Source of the DNA: Caedibacter sp052030685
GTDB taxonomy: Bacteria; Pseudomonadota; Gammaproteobacteria; Francisellales; Francisellaceae
Length of the DNA stretch: 64,000 bases
Direction: 5' to 3'
Assembly (NCBI RefSeq): GCF_052030685.1
Contig: NZ_JBQAJM010000004.1
Span: forward strand, 1 to 64,000
The stretch's first letter is position 1. Every line of letters starts with the position of its first letter. The notes beneath the pieces were generated by a model. The model was not told the origin of the DNA and made no database searches. It saw only the letters and a list, made by a program, of their open reading frames with translations. A program made the position numbers and the translations under genes. Shown piece after piece: positions 41,683-51,069 of this stretch.

Positions 41683-43185
41683 CTAATCTTCGATAACTCG
41701 ATTTAAATCACCATGCTCTTTACACATAGCAACATAAGACTTAGTTGTAATTAAAATATAAAAAATGACAGATACGACCGCAACAAACCAGATATTTGGC
41801 ACGATATACAGCAACCATAGGTAAGCAATAAATGGCAGAATAAACAATAATAGTTTTTGCACGCCAACTTTGTGCTGTACGAAAGCATAGATAATTAACA
41901 AAATAGTTAATGAGCCATTGACCAATAGTAAATCATGACTTGGAATCGTGAGCATGATAAGTCCTAAAATAACAAAGACAACTAACCCTAACCAACGTGT
42001 TTTAGGCGCAATTGCCCCCATACTAATGGGAGCCGCCATATATCCAACAACGTGATAACCAGTTACCACAACCATCAACGCTGCCCAGCTCTCGGCATTA
42101 AATAACACAATCGCTGCTAACACCCAGTTAATCATCATTGAGCGCTTTGAAAAGTTGTATACCGGATCAAGCTTCGCAATCCAACGTGGCATTTGTCCTT
42201 CTGCTGACATTGCGTAAAGCATACGTGATGAAGCGCCAAGATAGGTGTATCCCGTGCCAGATGGACTCACCACACTATCAGCCAATAACAAAATAGCTAA
42301 GAAATTCAAACCTAACAACATTGCTAAATTCAATAATGGTGATGAGAAATTCATTCCTTGCCAACCACCATTTTTAACCAAAAGCTCATGGGGAACCGCT
42401 GCCATAAAAGCATACTGTAAGCCCATATAGACAATTAAAATAATAACAATCGACAAGATAATAGACAACGGCACATTACGCTTTGGATTTTTAATCTCAC
42501 TGGCGAACGAAACACTGATCTGAAAACCATTAAATGAATAAATTAATCCCGCACCAATAATTGCCATCACCGCACTGCTAAAGCCATAATCACTATTGGT
42601 TGGTAAATTAAAGTTATTACTTAAGCCTGAATGATCAAATGCGGCAATCAAAAAAACAGCGATTGCAAACAATGGGGTGAAAACCTTAAGCACGGTAACG
42701 ACATTATTCACTCGTGTTAACAATTTGATGCCGTAAAAGTTCACTATCAAGTAGACAAATAAAATGCCTAAAGCTAAAAACTTACCACCATAAGTGAGCA
42801 CGTGATTCTGCATTAATGCATCAGATCCAATCGCTGCCGACAAGTACTGTGTTGTTGCTTGTGCTTCAGTGGCAATCACCACCATGATGCCAAACCAGTT
42901 AGCAAATGCAAACGGCATACCAAAGATACCATTGTGCGATAGCGCACTTGATCGTGTTGTTGCTCCACGAACTGGATAAACAGCAACAACCTTTGCCAAA
43001 CATAAGCCAACTAATAAGACTAAAACAGCGGCTAGAATCCATGCAAGAAATGCCCAGTTACCTGCGATTTTTGCAGTTAATTGTGCACTAAAAAGCCAAC
43101 CTGAACCAACCATACACGTGGCACTTAACAAGGTAGCACTTAATAGTGATACGCCTGATTTTTTTGGTGTGAACTCTGCTCCCAT
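41683..43185 (-). CDS. APC-family amino acid permease
   Basis: Protein of 500 residues with about twelve to thirteen hydrophobic segments. The first helix carries CMVGSGWLFSAQLTAKIAG, the substrate-binding unwound-helix motif of the amino acid-polyamine-organocation family. GLIYSFNGFQISVSFASEIK (about residues 215-235) is the helix 6 motif. The substrate cannot be assigned. It is a single gene with no obvious partner. Confidence 0.82.
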   Translation of the reverse strand: MGAEFTPKKSGVSLLSATLLSATCMVGSGWLFSAQLTAKIAGNWAFLAWILAAVLVLLVGLCLAKVVAVYPVRGATTRSSALSHNGIFGMPFAFANWFGIMVVIATEAQATTQYLSAAIGSDALMQNHVLTYGGKFLALGILFVYLIVNFYGIKLLTRVNNVVTVLKVFTPLFAIAVFLIAAFDHSGLSNNFNLPTNSDYGFSSAVMAIIGAGLIYSFNGFQISVSFASEIKNPKRNVPLSIILSIVIILIVYMGLQYAFMAAVPHELLVKNGGWQGMNFSSPLLNLAMLLGLNFLAILLLADSVVSPSGTGYTYLGASSRMLYAMSAEGQMPRWIAKLDPVYNFSKRSMMINWVLAAIVLFNAESWAALMVVVTGYHVVGYMAAPISMGAIAPKTRWLGLVVFVILGLIMLTIPSHDLLLVNGSLTILLIIYAFVQHKVGVQKLLLFILPFIAYLWLLYIVPNIWFVAVVSVIFYILITTKSYVAMCKEHGDLNRVIED

Positions 43186-43449
43186 ATTCCTCTTCCCTCT
43201 TTAAATTCTATTATTTATATTACTTGTTTACCGTATAAATATCACAGTGCCACAAACCGCCTTTAATGGGCAACTATCATAGATATACGTCTAAAAATAC
43301 AGCATTATTTTCTTCAAACACATGCCGCCCAAGACGACAGACTATAGCGGCATTTTTAAAGCTTGTAAATATGTAACAATATATATCAGGTAAAGAAATG
43401 ATTATGTAATGATTGCATTTAAACCAACTTGCTTACTTATAGATCAATT

Positions 43450-44646
43450 TTATACAAATTGACCCGCTGCCCACCCTGAGGCCCATGCCCATTGAAAATT
43501 ATACCCACCAAGCCATCCAGCGATATCAACGACTTCACCAATAAAATAAAGTCCTTTAACTTTATGAGTTTCCATTGTTTTTGAAGAGAGTTCATCACAA
43601 CTCACCCCACCTTTGGTGACCTCAGCGGTACGATAGCCTTCCGTACCACACGGTTTTATTTGCCATGATTGTAAGCATTGCATCATCTGCTCAATCTCAC
43701 TATTAGAAAGATCAGCAAGCTTTTTATTAAGTAACGATTCACCCACAAACAATAACAACAATCTTTTAGGTAAGTAATTTTCTAATAGTGATTTTAAGAG
43801 TGTACCACCTTGTGATTTTTTGTGCACATGAAGCAATTCACTTAATGAGTTTATTTCTGGTAATAAGTTGATGTGCAAATATTCTCCCAACTGCCAATAG
43901 GATGAGATCTGTAGCATCACAGGTCCACTTAAGCCACGATGCGTAAACAGTAAATTCTCACGAAAGCTTTGTTCGTTACAACTTACCTCAGCTAATACAG
44001 AAACACCCGAGAGCTCGGCATATTTCAATTTATCATGCTCACCAAGCACAAAGGGCACTAATGCTGCTGAGGTTGGCAACACTTGAAGACCAAACTGGCG
44101 CGCGATCTCATAGCCAAAGCCTGTGGCTCCCATTGTTGGGATTGAGAGCCCCCCTGTCGCAATAACAACAGATTGCGCATGATAATCACCTGCTGTTGTT
44201 TTAACATCAAACCTAGAATTGATTATTGCATCTTGATCATATTGGCGAACCTGATTAACCGTCGTATTAAGTTTAATTTCAACCTGATATTTGCGGCATT
44301 CATTTAGCAGGATATCAACGATCTCATGTGACTTTCCGTCACAGAAAAGCTGCCCTAACGTTTTCTCATGATAATTTAACTGATAAGAGTCAACCAGTGC
44401 AATAAAGTCCCACTGCGTATAGCGTGTTAAGGCAGACTTACAAAAATGCGGATTTTGTGATAAGAAGCGCGTCGGCTCAACATAATAATTCGTAAAATTA
44501 CAGCGCCCGCCGCCTGACATGAGTATCTTTTTACCGACCTTATTAGCGTGATCAAGAACCAATGCTTTGCGCCCTCTTTTCGCCGCTTCAATGGCACACA
44601 TAAGCCCTGAGGCACCCGCCCCAATAACAATAACATCTACTTTCAT
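43450..44646 (-). CDS. HI0933-family FAD-dependent oxidoreductase
   Basis: Protein of 398 residues. VIVIGAGASGLMCAIEAAKRG opens the FAD-binding fold, and KKILMSGGGRCNFTN is the family hallmark. A C-terminal GLYFIGEVVDIAGWLGGYNFQ closes the flavin site. Relatives include YhiN and aminoacetone oxidase-like proteins; the substrate is uncertain. Its ATG shares a base with the nagA stop (TAATG), so it is the third gene of the nag operon, perhaps by chance. Confidence 0.85.
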   Translation of the reverse strand: MKVDVIVIGAGASGLMCAIEAAKRGRKALVLDHANKVGKKILMSGGGRCNFTNYYVEPTRFLSQNPHFCKSALTRYTQWDFIALVDSYQLNYHEKTLGQLFCDGKSHEIVDILLNECRKYQVEIKLNTTVNQVRQYDQDAIINSRFDVKTTAGDYHAQSVVIATGGLSIPTMGATGFGYEIARQFGLQVLPTSAALVPFVLGEHDKLKYAELSGVSVLAEVSCNEQSFRENLLFTHRGLSGPVMLQISSYWQLGEYLHINLLPEINSLSELLHVHKKSQGGTLLKSLLENYLPKRLLLLFVGESLLNKKLADLSNSEIEQMMQCLQSWQIKPCGTEGYRTAEVTKGGVSCDELSSKTMETHKVKGLYFIGEVVDIAGWLGGYNFQWAWASGWAAGQFV

Positions 44647-45794
44647 TATGATGCTTTAAATACTTGCTTGATCTGAAAATGTTTATCAACAACGACCAAA
44701 TCAGCATCAGCCCCTTTTTTGATATTACCTTTATCATGATGCATATTAAGACTCTTTGCCGCATTATAGCTCGTCATTTTAACAATTTCCGGCAAACTGC
44801 AATCACTATAGGTGAGCATGTTTTTTAATGCATTATTCATCGTCAGCACACTACCGGCTAATACGCCATTTTCTAGCCGTGCTTCATTATTTTTGACAAT
44901 CACTTTCTGCCCACCAAGGTTAAATACACCCTCACCATGGGCTTGTGCTGACATCGCATCAGTAACCAAAAGGATGCCATCAGCTCCTTTAACGCGATAA
45001 ACCATATCAACGATTTCAGGTGCTAGATGCACACCATCAACAATCAGCTCGGCAACGACCTCCTCTGACATTAATAAAGCCGTTGCAGCTCCTGGTTTTC
45101 GATGATCGATTCCACTCATTGCATTAAATAAATGTGTTGCTTGTGAGCAGCCTCGATCAATTGCCGTTAATGCTTGCTTTGCTGTGCAATTGGTGTGCCC
45201 AATGGAAGCGATAACTTGCTCATTGACACACCAATCAATCACATGATTAGCACCTAACATCTCCGGAGCAAGCGTGATTTTTTTAACAAGGTTATTTGCC
45301 TTTTGCTGCCAGCTCTTAAGCTTAGCAATCGAAGACTCCTGCAAAAACTCAGGATTCTGCGCACCGATTTTATCCGGTGAAATAAAAGGACCCTCTAGAT
45401 GCACACCTAAGATATTGGCGAAGTGCCGCCCATGTGCATGCGCCTTATTAAAGTCAGCAACATTATTCAGTGCCTTACTAATTGCTGTTTCAGTTTGAGT
45501 CATTGTGGTTGCCAAAAACGAGGTAACACCTTGTCGGTATAAAGATGATGTAATCATTTTTAAGGATTCGATCTCACCATCCATCACATCACAACCACAA
45601 CTGCCGTGAATATGTGTATCGATAAATCCCGGAATCACTCTATCACTTTGGCTATATTCCACTACAGGTAAATGTGAAAAATCTGGGAGTGCCTCACCAA
45701 CGGCCATGATTTTGCCACACTCAACGGCAATTTCACCTTCTAGGACAGCATCTTTAGTGACAATCTGAGCACCCGTTATTCGATAACTTTGCAT
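44646..45794 (-). CDS. nagA: N-acetylglucosamine-6-phosphate deacetylase
   Basis: Amidohydrolase of 382 residues. PGFIDTHIHGSCGCDVMDG has the metal-binding HXH, HLEGPF the catalytic-site Glu, and GHTNCTA, ATHLFNAM and LVTDAMSA the remaining metal and substrate residues. It converts GlcNAc-6-P to glucosamine-6-P and acetate. It starts 3 bases after the SIS-domain deaminase gene. Confidence 0.93.
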   Translation of the reverse strand: MQSYRITGAQIVTKDAVLEGEIAVECGKIMAVGEALPDFSHLPVVEYSQSDRVIPGFIDTHIHGSCGCDVMDGEIESLKMITSSLYRQGVTSFLATTMTQTETAISKALNNVADFNKAHAHGRHFANILGVHLEGPFISPDKIGAQNPEFLQESSIAKLKSWQQKANNLVKKITLAPEMLGANHVIDWCVNEQVIASIGHTNCTAKQALTAIDRGCSQATHLFNAMSGIDHRKPGAATALLMSEEVVAELIVDGVHLAPEIVDMVYRVKGADGILLVTDAMSAQAHGEGVFNLGGQKVIVKNNEARLENGVLAGSVLTMNNALKNMLTYSDCSLPEIVKMTSYNAAKSLNMHHDKGNIKKGADADLVVVDKHFQIKQVFKAS

Positions 45795-45797
45795 CCT

Positions 45798-46829
45798 TTA
45801 CACCGTCTGTGTCACTTTATTGAGATTCTCTGGCTGATCTGGATTTAAACCACGTGCCGTAGCAAGCTTTGCTGCCATGGTGTAAAAGCTCTGAATCAAT
45901 AAAATTGGATCCAATAATGGATGCAAGCTTTTGGTTGTCTTAAGATTATGCGTCGTATCAACATGTGGTGATCCAGGCATTGCAAACATCACGTTAGCAC
46001 CCATTTGATGCATTTTCTGTGCTAATTCAATTGTGCCTTTAGCGGATGCATCATTTTGTGCAAAAACCAAAGCTGGAAATGTTTTTTTAATCAAAGCAAA
46101 TGGACCATGCAATACTTCAGCCGAACTAAATGGCTCGGAATGTAAGCATGCCGTTTCTTTAAGTTTCAAAGCTGCTTCTTGAGCAATTGCATAGCCATAG
46201 CCGCGTCCAATGACATAGGCATCTTGTTCATCTTTTAACGTGTCAATCACCACTTGCCAATCAAGATTTGCCGCTAGTGACAAATATTCAGGCAACGCCT
46301 TAAGCGCTTCTTGCAACACCTTATCTTCCGTATAAATAGCGATAAATTGTGCCAACGCGGTCAACGCACAAATATAGCTTTTAGTTGCGGCAACCGCCTT
46401 TTCTTCTCCTGCTAAAAGAGGAACCACAAAACGCGCAGCATGCGCCAACGGTGAATCTTTGATATTAACTAAGGCAACAGTGGTTGCTTGATCTTTCACG
46501 CTTAGGAATGATTGAACTAAATCAGGACTTTTACCAGATTGCGAAACACCTAGAAACAAGCTATTTGTCACAGTTGTTTGACTTTGATAGATCGTATAAA
46601 TAGACGGCGCAATCGATGCGGTGATTAGTCCCATTTTGCTTTCTAATAAATACTTGGCATAAGTTGCTGCATGATCCGAGCTGCCACGTGCAACGGTTGC
46701 TGCAAATGCCGGCTGATGAGTTTTAAGATAAGCGCACACTTCTTGCCAAATCTTTGCATTATATTGTAATTGCTCGGCAACTTTAAAAGGCGCTGATAAC
46801 GCCTCTTGATACATAATAGTTTCAGACAT
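45798..46829 (-). CDS. SIS-domain glucosamine-6-phosphate deaminase (NagB-II type)
   Basis: Protein of 343 residues made of two SIS domains (ATVARGSSDHAATYAKYL and GVSQSGKSPDLV; GRGYGYAIAQEAALKLKETA). It resembles the isomerase half of GlmS without the glutaminase domain. Next to nagA, such proteins in Shewanella replace NagB and release ammonia to give fructose-6-phosphate. AgaS-like sugar isomerase is the main alternative. Confidence 0.82.
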   Translation of the reverse strand: MSETIMYQEALSAPFKVAEQLQYNAKIWQEVCAYLKTHQPAFAATVARGSSDHAATYAKYLLESKMGLITASIAPSIYTIYQSQTTVTNSLFLGVSQSGKSPDLVQSFLSVKDQATTVALVNIKDSPLAHAARFVVPLLAGEEKAVAATKSYICALTALAQFIAIYTEDKVLQEALKALPEYLSLAANLDWQVVIDTLKDEQDAYVIGRGYGYAIAQEAALKLKETACLHSEPFSSAEVLHGPFALIKKTFPALVFAQNDASAKGTIELAQKMHQMGANVMFAMPGSPHVDTTHNLKTTKSLHPLLDPILLIQSFYTMAAKLATARGLNPDQPENLNKVTQTV

Positions 46830-47064
46830 AAAAATAATTCCACATGTGATGCGTAGAACTATTGTAGCAATTTAAAGGCTTACGGCAATCCTTATTTTGC
46901 TTGCCTTATTTACGGCAACTAATTCCATTATATTTCTCCTGTATATCGAATTTGTATTTTTGTATTCTTGCGCTTTCAAAGTCTGCCACAAGCCAACTGC
47001 TAAACACAAGTTAAAATAACTTAAAAAATAATTGCCATAGCAAGTTTACATTTAAAGCCATATT

Positions 47065-47092
47065 CATTTATCATTTATCATTTATCATTTAT
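47065..47092 (+). repeat. four tandem copies of CATTTAT
   Basis: Uninterrupted 7-base units ending 32 bases before the terC start, in the likely promoter or leader region. It is the second heptanucleotide array in the window. Confidence 0.9.
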
Positions 47093-47124
47093 GTCGTCAT
47101 TATACATTTAAGAGGATACCTAGA

Positions 47125-47814
47125 TTGGACGTTCCGCTGGAACTTATTACAAGCTTTTTAACTATCACCGCACTTGAGACTATTTTAGCGATTGATAATT
47201 TACTGTTTATTTATCTTGTGACTGCCAAGCTTCCCTTTCACCAGCAACGTAAGGCGCAAATTACTGCCATTTCATTGGCAGCAGTGATGCGTATCGTCTC
47301 ATTGATATTTATTAGTTTCATCATGCAATGGACAGTGCCGGTTTTTTCCATTTTTGGTAATGGCATTAGCATCAAAGATATGATTTTAATCATCGGTGGA
47401 TTGTTCTTGTTGTGTAAAGCATTGCACGAAATCTACCTGTTATACCGCCCCAAAACCGTCTCAACACAGATTGCCAAAAACATGTTAAGCGCGATTGCCC
47501 AGATTATTTTAATCGATGCGGTTTTTTCAATCGATAGTGTGATCACTGCGATTGGCTTAAGTAACAACATTTATGTAATTGCCGCATCTATTTTAGCCTC
47601 ATGTGCCATCATGCTATTAGCTTCACAATTTTTAATTAAATTAACACATTCACTACAACTGAAATTAATTGCCTTGACTTCACTTATTCTTATAGGCTTG
47701 ATGTTAATGGCTGCAGGCATAGACATCGTGATCGACAAATCATACCTCTTGGTAGCTCTTGGATTTTCTATTGTTATTTTCATTTTTCAAACATCACTTA
47801 AAAAAAGAACCTAA
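47125..47814 (+). CDS. TerC-family integral membrane protein
   Basis: Protein of 229 residues with seven to eight hydrophobic helices. ETILAIDNLLFI and DAVFSIDSVITAIG are the two acidic membrane motifs of TerC/Alx proteins, implicated in metal (manganese) efflux or membrane-protein metalation. The start is a TTG at 47125 with AGAGGA 8 bases upstream; no ATG fits. I looked for a yybP-ykoY manganese riboswitch upstream and did not see one. Confidence 0.8.
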   Translation: MDVPLELITSFLTITALETILAIDNLLFIYLVTAKLPFHQQRKAQITAISLAAVMRIVSLIFISFIMQWTVPVFSIFGNGISIKDMILIIGGLFLLCKALHEIYLLYRPKTVSTQIAKNMLSAIAQIILIDAVFSIDSVITAIGLSNNIYVIAASILASCAIMLLASQFLIKLTHSLQLKLIALTSLILIGLMLMAAGIDIVIDKSYLLVALGFSIVIFIFQTSLKKRT

Positions 47815-48190
47815 GTCAAAAACCTATAAATTTATCTTATATCTCTGCAAAGCATGCGTTGATATCTCATGGTTAATCAGAAATCAACGGCTTGCATTAA
47901 GCATTTAAACCCTATAGTATTAGCTACCGTAGGTGACAGGAAAAACAAGCAGTAGCGCACTCCCCCTAGCGTGATTCACATGGATGTTTTCTGACTTGCT
48001 GCACCTACACAGCCTAAATATATCCCATAAAAACACTCGGTGAAATTGAGCTATACGCATCGCAATCCAATTGACCAAAACTATCAAAAATTTCTTCAAC
48101 ATTAAACACCGCAAAATGATTTACGACGGGTATGAAAGCTATTTATAATGCATTTACACCACAAGTTTAGCTCAGTATAGATCAATCAAA
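47815..48190. other. repeat-bearing gap before the LysR gene
   Basis: 376 bases. A hairpin CGTTGAT...ATCAACG at 47857-47889 is followed by a GTAGGTG...CACCTAC pair (47929-48008 region) and then a solo end of family 1. The minus-strand frame here is not credible as a gene. The middle stretch could be a decayed mobile element. Confidence 0.5.
48082..48133 (-). repeat. solo end of family 1 element
   Basis: TTCAACATTAAACACCGCAA followed by AATGATTTACGACGGGTAT is nearly identical to the right end of copy A (13434-13473). The similarity stops at about 48082, so the palindrome core and other end are missing. Confidence 0.7.
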
Positions 48191-49132
48191 ATGGCGTATA
48201 ACTTAACCTACAAACAAATTCAAATATTTTTACAAGTGGTTGAAACAGAAAACCTAACTGAAGCAGCCAACTTACTCCACTTAACGCAACCTGCGGTCAC
48301 CAAACAAATCAAAAGTTTAGAAATGGACGTTGGCAAGAAGCTTTTTTATTTTAATGGTCGCAAATCGCTATTAACCGCTGAAGGTGAAAGTTTTCTGCCC
48401 TATGCGCGCGAAATTCAAGCCTCATTTAAAAAGTTGCTATATCATTTATCACATGAAAACAAAGACTATAAATTGAACCTTGTTGTCTCTCCCATTTATG
48501 ATGAGTGGATTATCCAGATATTAAAGCAAGTAAAAAAATCACACCCTAAACTAAATTATAATATTAACTTTACAACACTTGATTACACTGCATTGTATGA
48601 GCGTTATGATGGTGATTTAATTATTGCCTCACGTGATATTATGGATAAGAAATATTACAATGAAAAAGTCTGCAATTTAGAAAACTCTCTAGTATGCTCA
48701 AGCGATAATCATGAATTATTGAATAGCTTAAGCATTGACAATATCTTCAAACAAACCTTTATCACCCTTAAACTGCAATCGCTACTTTATGAGCAAACCA
48801 TCAAATCCGTCCCCAAGAATACCGATATCTCGATCTTTTCAAATGCACAAGTTGCCAAAAAAGCCATTGTTGCCAATTTAGGTATCGGCTGGTTGCCTGA
48901 CTTTATCTTGCAAAAGGAAATTAAAGATGGTCGCTTGGTTCGTATTGTTGATGCATTAAAAGCCAAGGGTGCCACTACTAATGACTTACAAAAAGTGACG
49001 ATGAAAGGATTTACTGCCTACTTAGCCTATCACTTAGATAAGCCGATCAACAAGGTAATGCGTGAATTTATTCAAGCGCTGTTTGAATTATCAACCTCTG
49101 CCAATTTAAATGTGGGCAAGACAAATATTTAA
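48191..49132 (+). CDS. LysR-family transcriptional regulator
   Basis: Protein of 313 residues. The N-terminal winged helix (TEAANLLHLTQPAVTKQIKS, about 18-37) and LTAEGESFLPYA are LysR hallmarks. A type 2 periplasmic-binding-like effector domain follows (about 95-300). Its 3' end overlaps the convergent asd gene by 27 bases. Targets and ligand are unknown. Regulators of this build often control amino acid or sulfur metabolism. Confidence 0.88.
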   Translation: MAYNLTYKQIQIFLQVVETENLTEAANLLHLTQPAVTKQIKSLEMDVGKKLFYFNGRKSLLTAEGESFLPYAREIQASFKKLLYHLSHENKDYKLNLVVSPIYDEWIIQILKQVKKSHPKLNYNINFTTLDYTALYERYDGDLIIASRDIMDKKYYNEKVCNLENSLVCSSDNHELLNSLSIDNIFKQTFITLKLQSLLYEQTIKSVPKNTDISIFSNAQVAKKAIVANLGIGWLPDFILQKEIKDGRLVRIVDALKAKGATTNDLQKVTMKGFTAYLAYHLDKPINKVMREFIQALFELSTSANLNVGKTNI

Positions 49133-50215
49133 CATTCTTCTTAAAGGCTCAGCCGCCCCCCACAACAGTTGATCGCCTGCAGTAAAAAGCTGAATATGTC
49201 GATCTGAAAGATTAGTCTTTTTCAAGCGTCCCACCGCAATATCCAAGGTGTTACTCACTGCCATCGGTGTTAGGTGCTTCGCAGTTTGCTTAGGATCATT
49301 GTCAACAAAACGCACCCATTCATTTGAACTTTTGAGTTTTTGCTCTACTTCTTTCAAATCAATCGACTGTTTAAGTTCAATCGTCAGCGCTTGACTATGC
49401 GCTCTCAACACAGGAACACGTACACAAATGCCATCAATTGGTAAGGTTGATGGTCGCTGTAGAATCTTGTTCATTTCTGCTTGCGCTTTCCACTCTTCCT
49501 TGCTTTGACCATTGGCTAATGGCGCATCAATAAATGGTAGAATATTATATGCCATCGGGGTCAAGAACTCCGTACATGGAAAATCATTTGCATTGATTCT
49601 AGTGTGAATCTCACGCTCAAGCTTGAGACTATCTGCCATATCAACATCATTAGCTAAAGACATTTGCTTAACCAGCTCAATCATTGCCTTAGCACCGGCA
49701 CCAGACACCGCCTGATAGCTCATGACTGAGATCCAATTAATGAGATCTTCTTGAAGCAAGCCTTGAATCGCTAACATCATCAAACTCACGGTGCAGTTAC
49801 CACCGACAAAGTTTTTAACTCCACTTGCTAAAGCCCGATCAATCACATCACGATTGATCGGGTCTAAAACAACCACACTCTCCTCATCCATTCGCAGATG
49901 TGAAGCCGCATCAATCCAATAACCCTGCCAGCCGTTGGCTCTCAGTTTAGGTAGCACTTCGGCAGTATAATCACTGCCTTGGCATGTCACGATAATCTCC
50001 ATTTGCATCAGGCTATCGATGGCATAGGCATCTTGTAATCGTTGAACGCCAACACCAAGTATGTTCACTTGTTGCCCTTTTTGTGATGTGCTAAAGAAGA
50101 CAGGATTTAATGACGCAAAGTCATTATTTTCATGCATGCGTTCAAGCAACACTGATCCAACCATACCGCGCCAACCGATAAAGCCAACTTGCTTTATTTT
50201 TTTCATTTGAGTCAT
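49106..50215 (-). CDS. asd: aspartate-semialdehyde dehydrogenase
   Basis: Protein of 369 residues. GFIGWRGMVGSVLLERM binds NADPH; FVGGNCTVSLMM holds the catalytic Cys (about residue 140); SYQAVSGAGAKAM and the PVLRAHSQALTIEL His complete the site. The length and wording are the gammaproteobacterial Asd type. It makes the aspartate semialdehyde used for lysine/DAP, threonine and methionine. It overlaps the LysR gene tail to tail. Confidence 0.95.
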   Translation of the reverse strand: MTQMKKIKQVGFIGWRGMVGSVLLERMHENNDFASLNPVFFSTSQKGQQVNILGVGVQRLQDAYAIDSLMQMEIIVTCQGSDYTAEVLPKLRANGWQGYWIDAASHLRMDEESVVVLDPINRDVIDRALASGVKNFVGGNCTVSLMMLAIQGLLQEDLINWISVMSYQAVSGAGAKAMIELVKQMSLANDVDMADSLKLEREIHTRINANDFPCTEFLTPMAYNILPFIDAPLANGQSKEEWKAQAEMNKILQRPSTLPIDGICVRVPVLRAHSQALTIELKQSIDLKEVEQKLKSSNEWVRFVDNDPKQTAKHLTPMAVSNTLDIAVGRLKKTNLSDRHIQLFTAGDQLLWGAAEPLRRMLNICLAHI

Positions 50216-50248
50216 ATCCCCTTCTCCAACTCTATCTATTTCTGTGCA

Positions 50249-51037
50249 CTAATTATTACTATTTTTATACCAATTAAACTGCCAAAATGCACTGTCTTGT
50301 CTGAGGTTATTATCAAACTCGTCATAAGCCCACGCTAAGAATATCAAAGCAGGCGGAAAGACAGCGGTTTGTGCGGCTATTTCTTTCCTTGTTTCACCTT
50401 TTGTGCTTGGTAATACGTCCAAGCGACAGATGAATCCCTCTTTTGTTGTATGGGCATAATTATCCATAATAAAAGCACAAGCATATTGCTGATCGTAATC
50501 ACAGTCATAGGATTGATAGCACACTGCCAATGGCTCATCATAGATCACCAGTAATACTTGTGAATGCGGATTAAGCTGTAAATAAGTCAACGCTTCAATA
50601 ATAGCCATAAAGAATGTATCTTTGCCGCCAGCAATCGAGTTGATATTGGTTTTGATGCCCTGAGATAATGACAAAAGACCAGATGCGGTATTATGCACCG
50701 ATTGCGAAAAATCCATAGGGGATAACAGCTCTTTTTGGGCAACTTGCTTCAATAATGATTGTACGCGATTAATCTCACCATGTTGTGATGCAAACACCGT
50801 ATAATCAATCGCGAGATTTTCTTTAGATTGCGCTACACAGTCTAAAGCAACTTCTAATGCCTGCTTGACACCCAAACTTGATCGACGCTTTAAATTGGCG
50901 GGTAAATGTGTAGTGGCAATCTCACCTGAATTTGGCAAATTTTGTTTGTTTTTATGCCACTTCTGCCAATCACCTGCCGCATTAAGTGTCGGCGCCATAC
51001 CACTGAAGTGGCAAAGATTAAAAGTAAAGCTTGTCAT
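50249..51037 (-). CDS. ketosynthase-like chain-length-factor protein, orphan
   Basis: Protein of 262 residues resembling the N-terminal half of beta-ketoacyl synthases, as in the chain-length-factor proteins of aryl polyene clusters. SLGVKQALEVALDCVAQSK, FASQHGEINR and SQSVHNTASGLLSLSQG follow the fold, with Thr-Ala where condensing enzymes have Cys-Ala, so it should not condense on its own. No acyl carrier protein, partner synthase or other aryl polyene genes lie nearby; it stands between asd and acs. Confidence 0.65.
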   Translation of the reverse strand: MTSFTFNLCHFSGMAPTLNAAGDWQKWHKNKQNLPNSGEIATTHLPANLKRRSSLGVKQALEVALDCVAQSKENLAIDYTVFASQHGEINRVQSLLKQVAQKELLSPMDFSQSVHNTASGLLSLSQGIKTNINSIAGGKDTFFMAIIEALTYLQLNPHSQVLLVIYDEPLAVCYQSYDCDYDQQYACAFIMDNYAHTTKEGFICRLDVLPSTKGETRKEIAAQTAVFPPALIFLAWAYDEFDNNLRQDSAFWQFNWYKNSNN

Positions 51038-51069
51038 AAATCCTTAATATACACTATTACACCAACTGT

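Noticed and set aside
46830..47124. Upstream region of terC searched for a yybP-ykoY manganese riboswitch
   Set aside because: The conserved yybP-ykoY blocks were not found; only short repeats are present.
47920..48114. Minus-strand frame of 64 codons in the terC-LysR gap
   Set aside because: It lies across repeat sequence, has no ribosome-binding site or recognisable motif, and is Cys/Arg/Val-rich in a way typical of chance frames.
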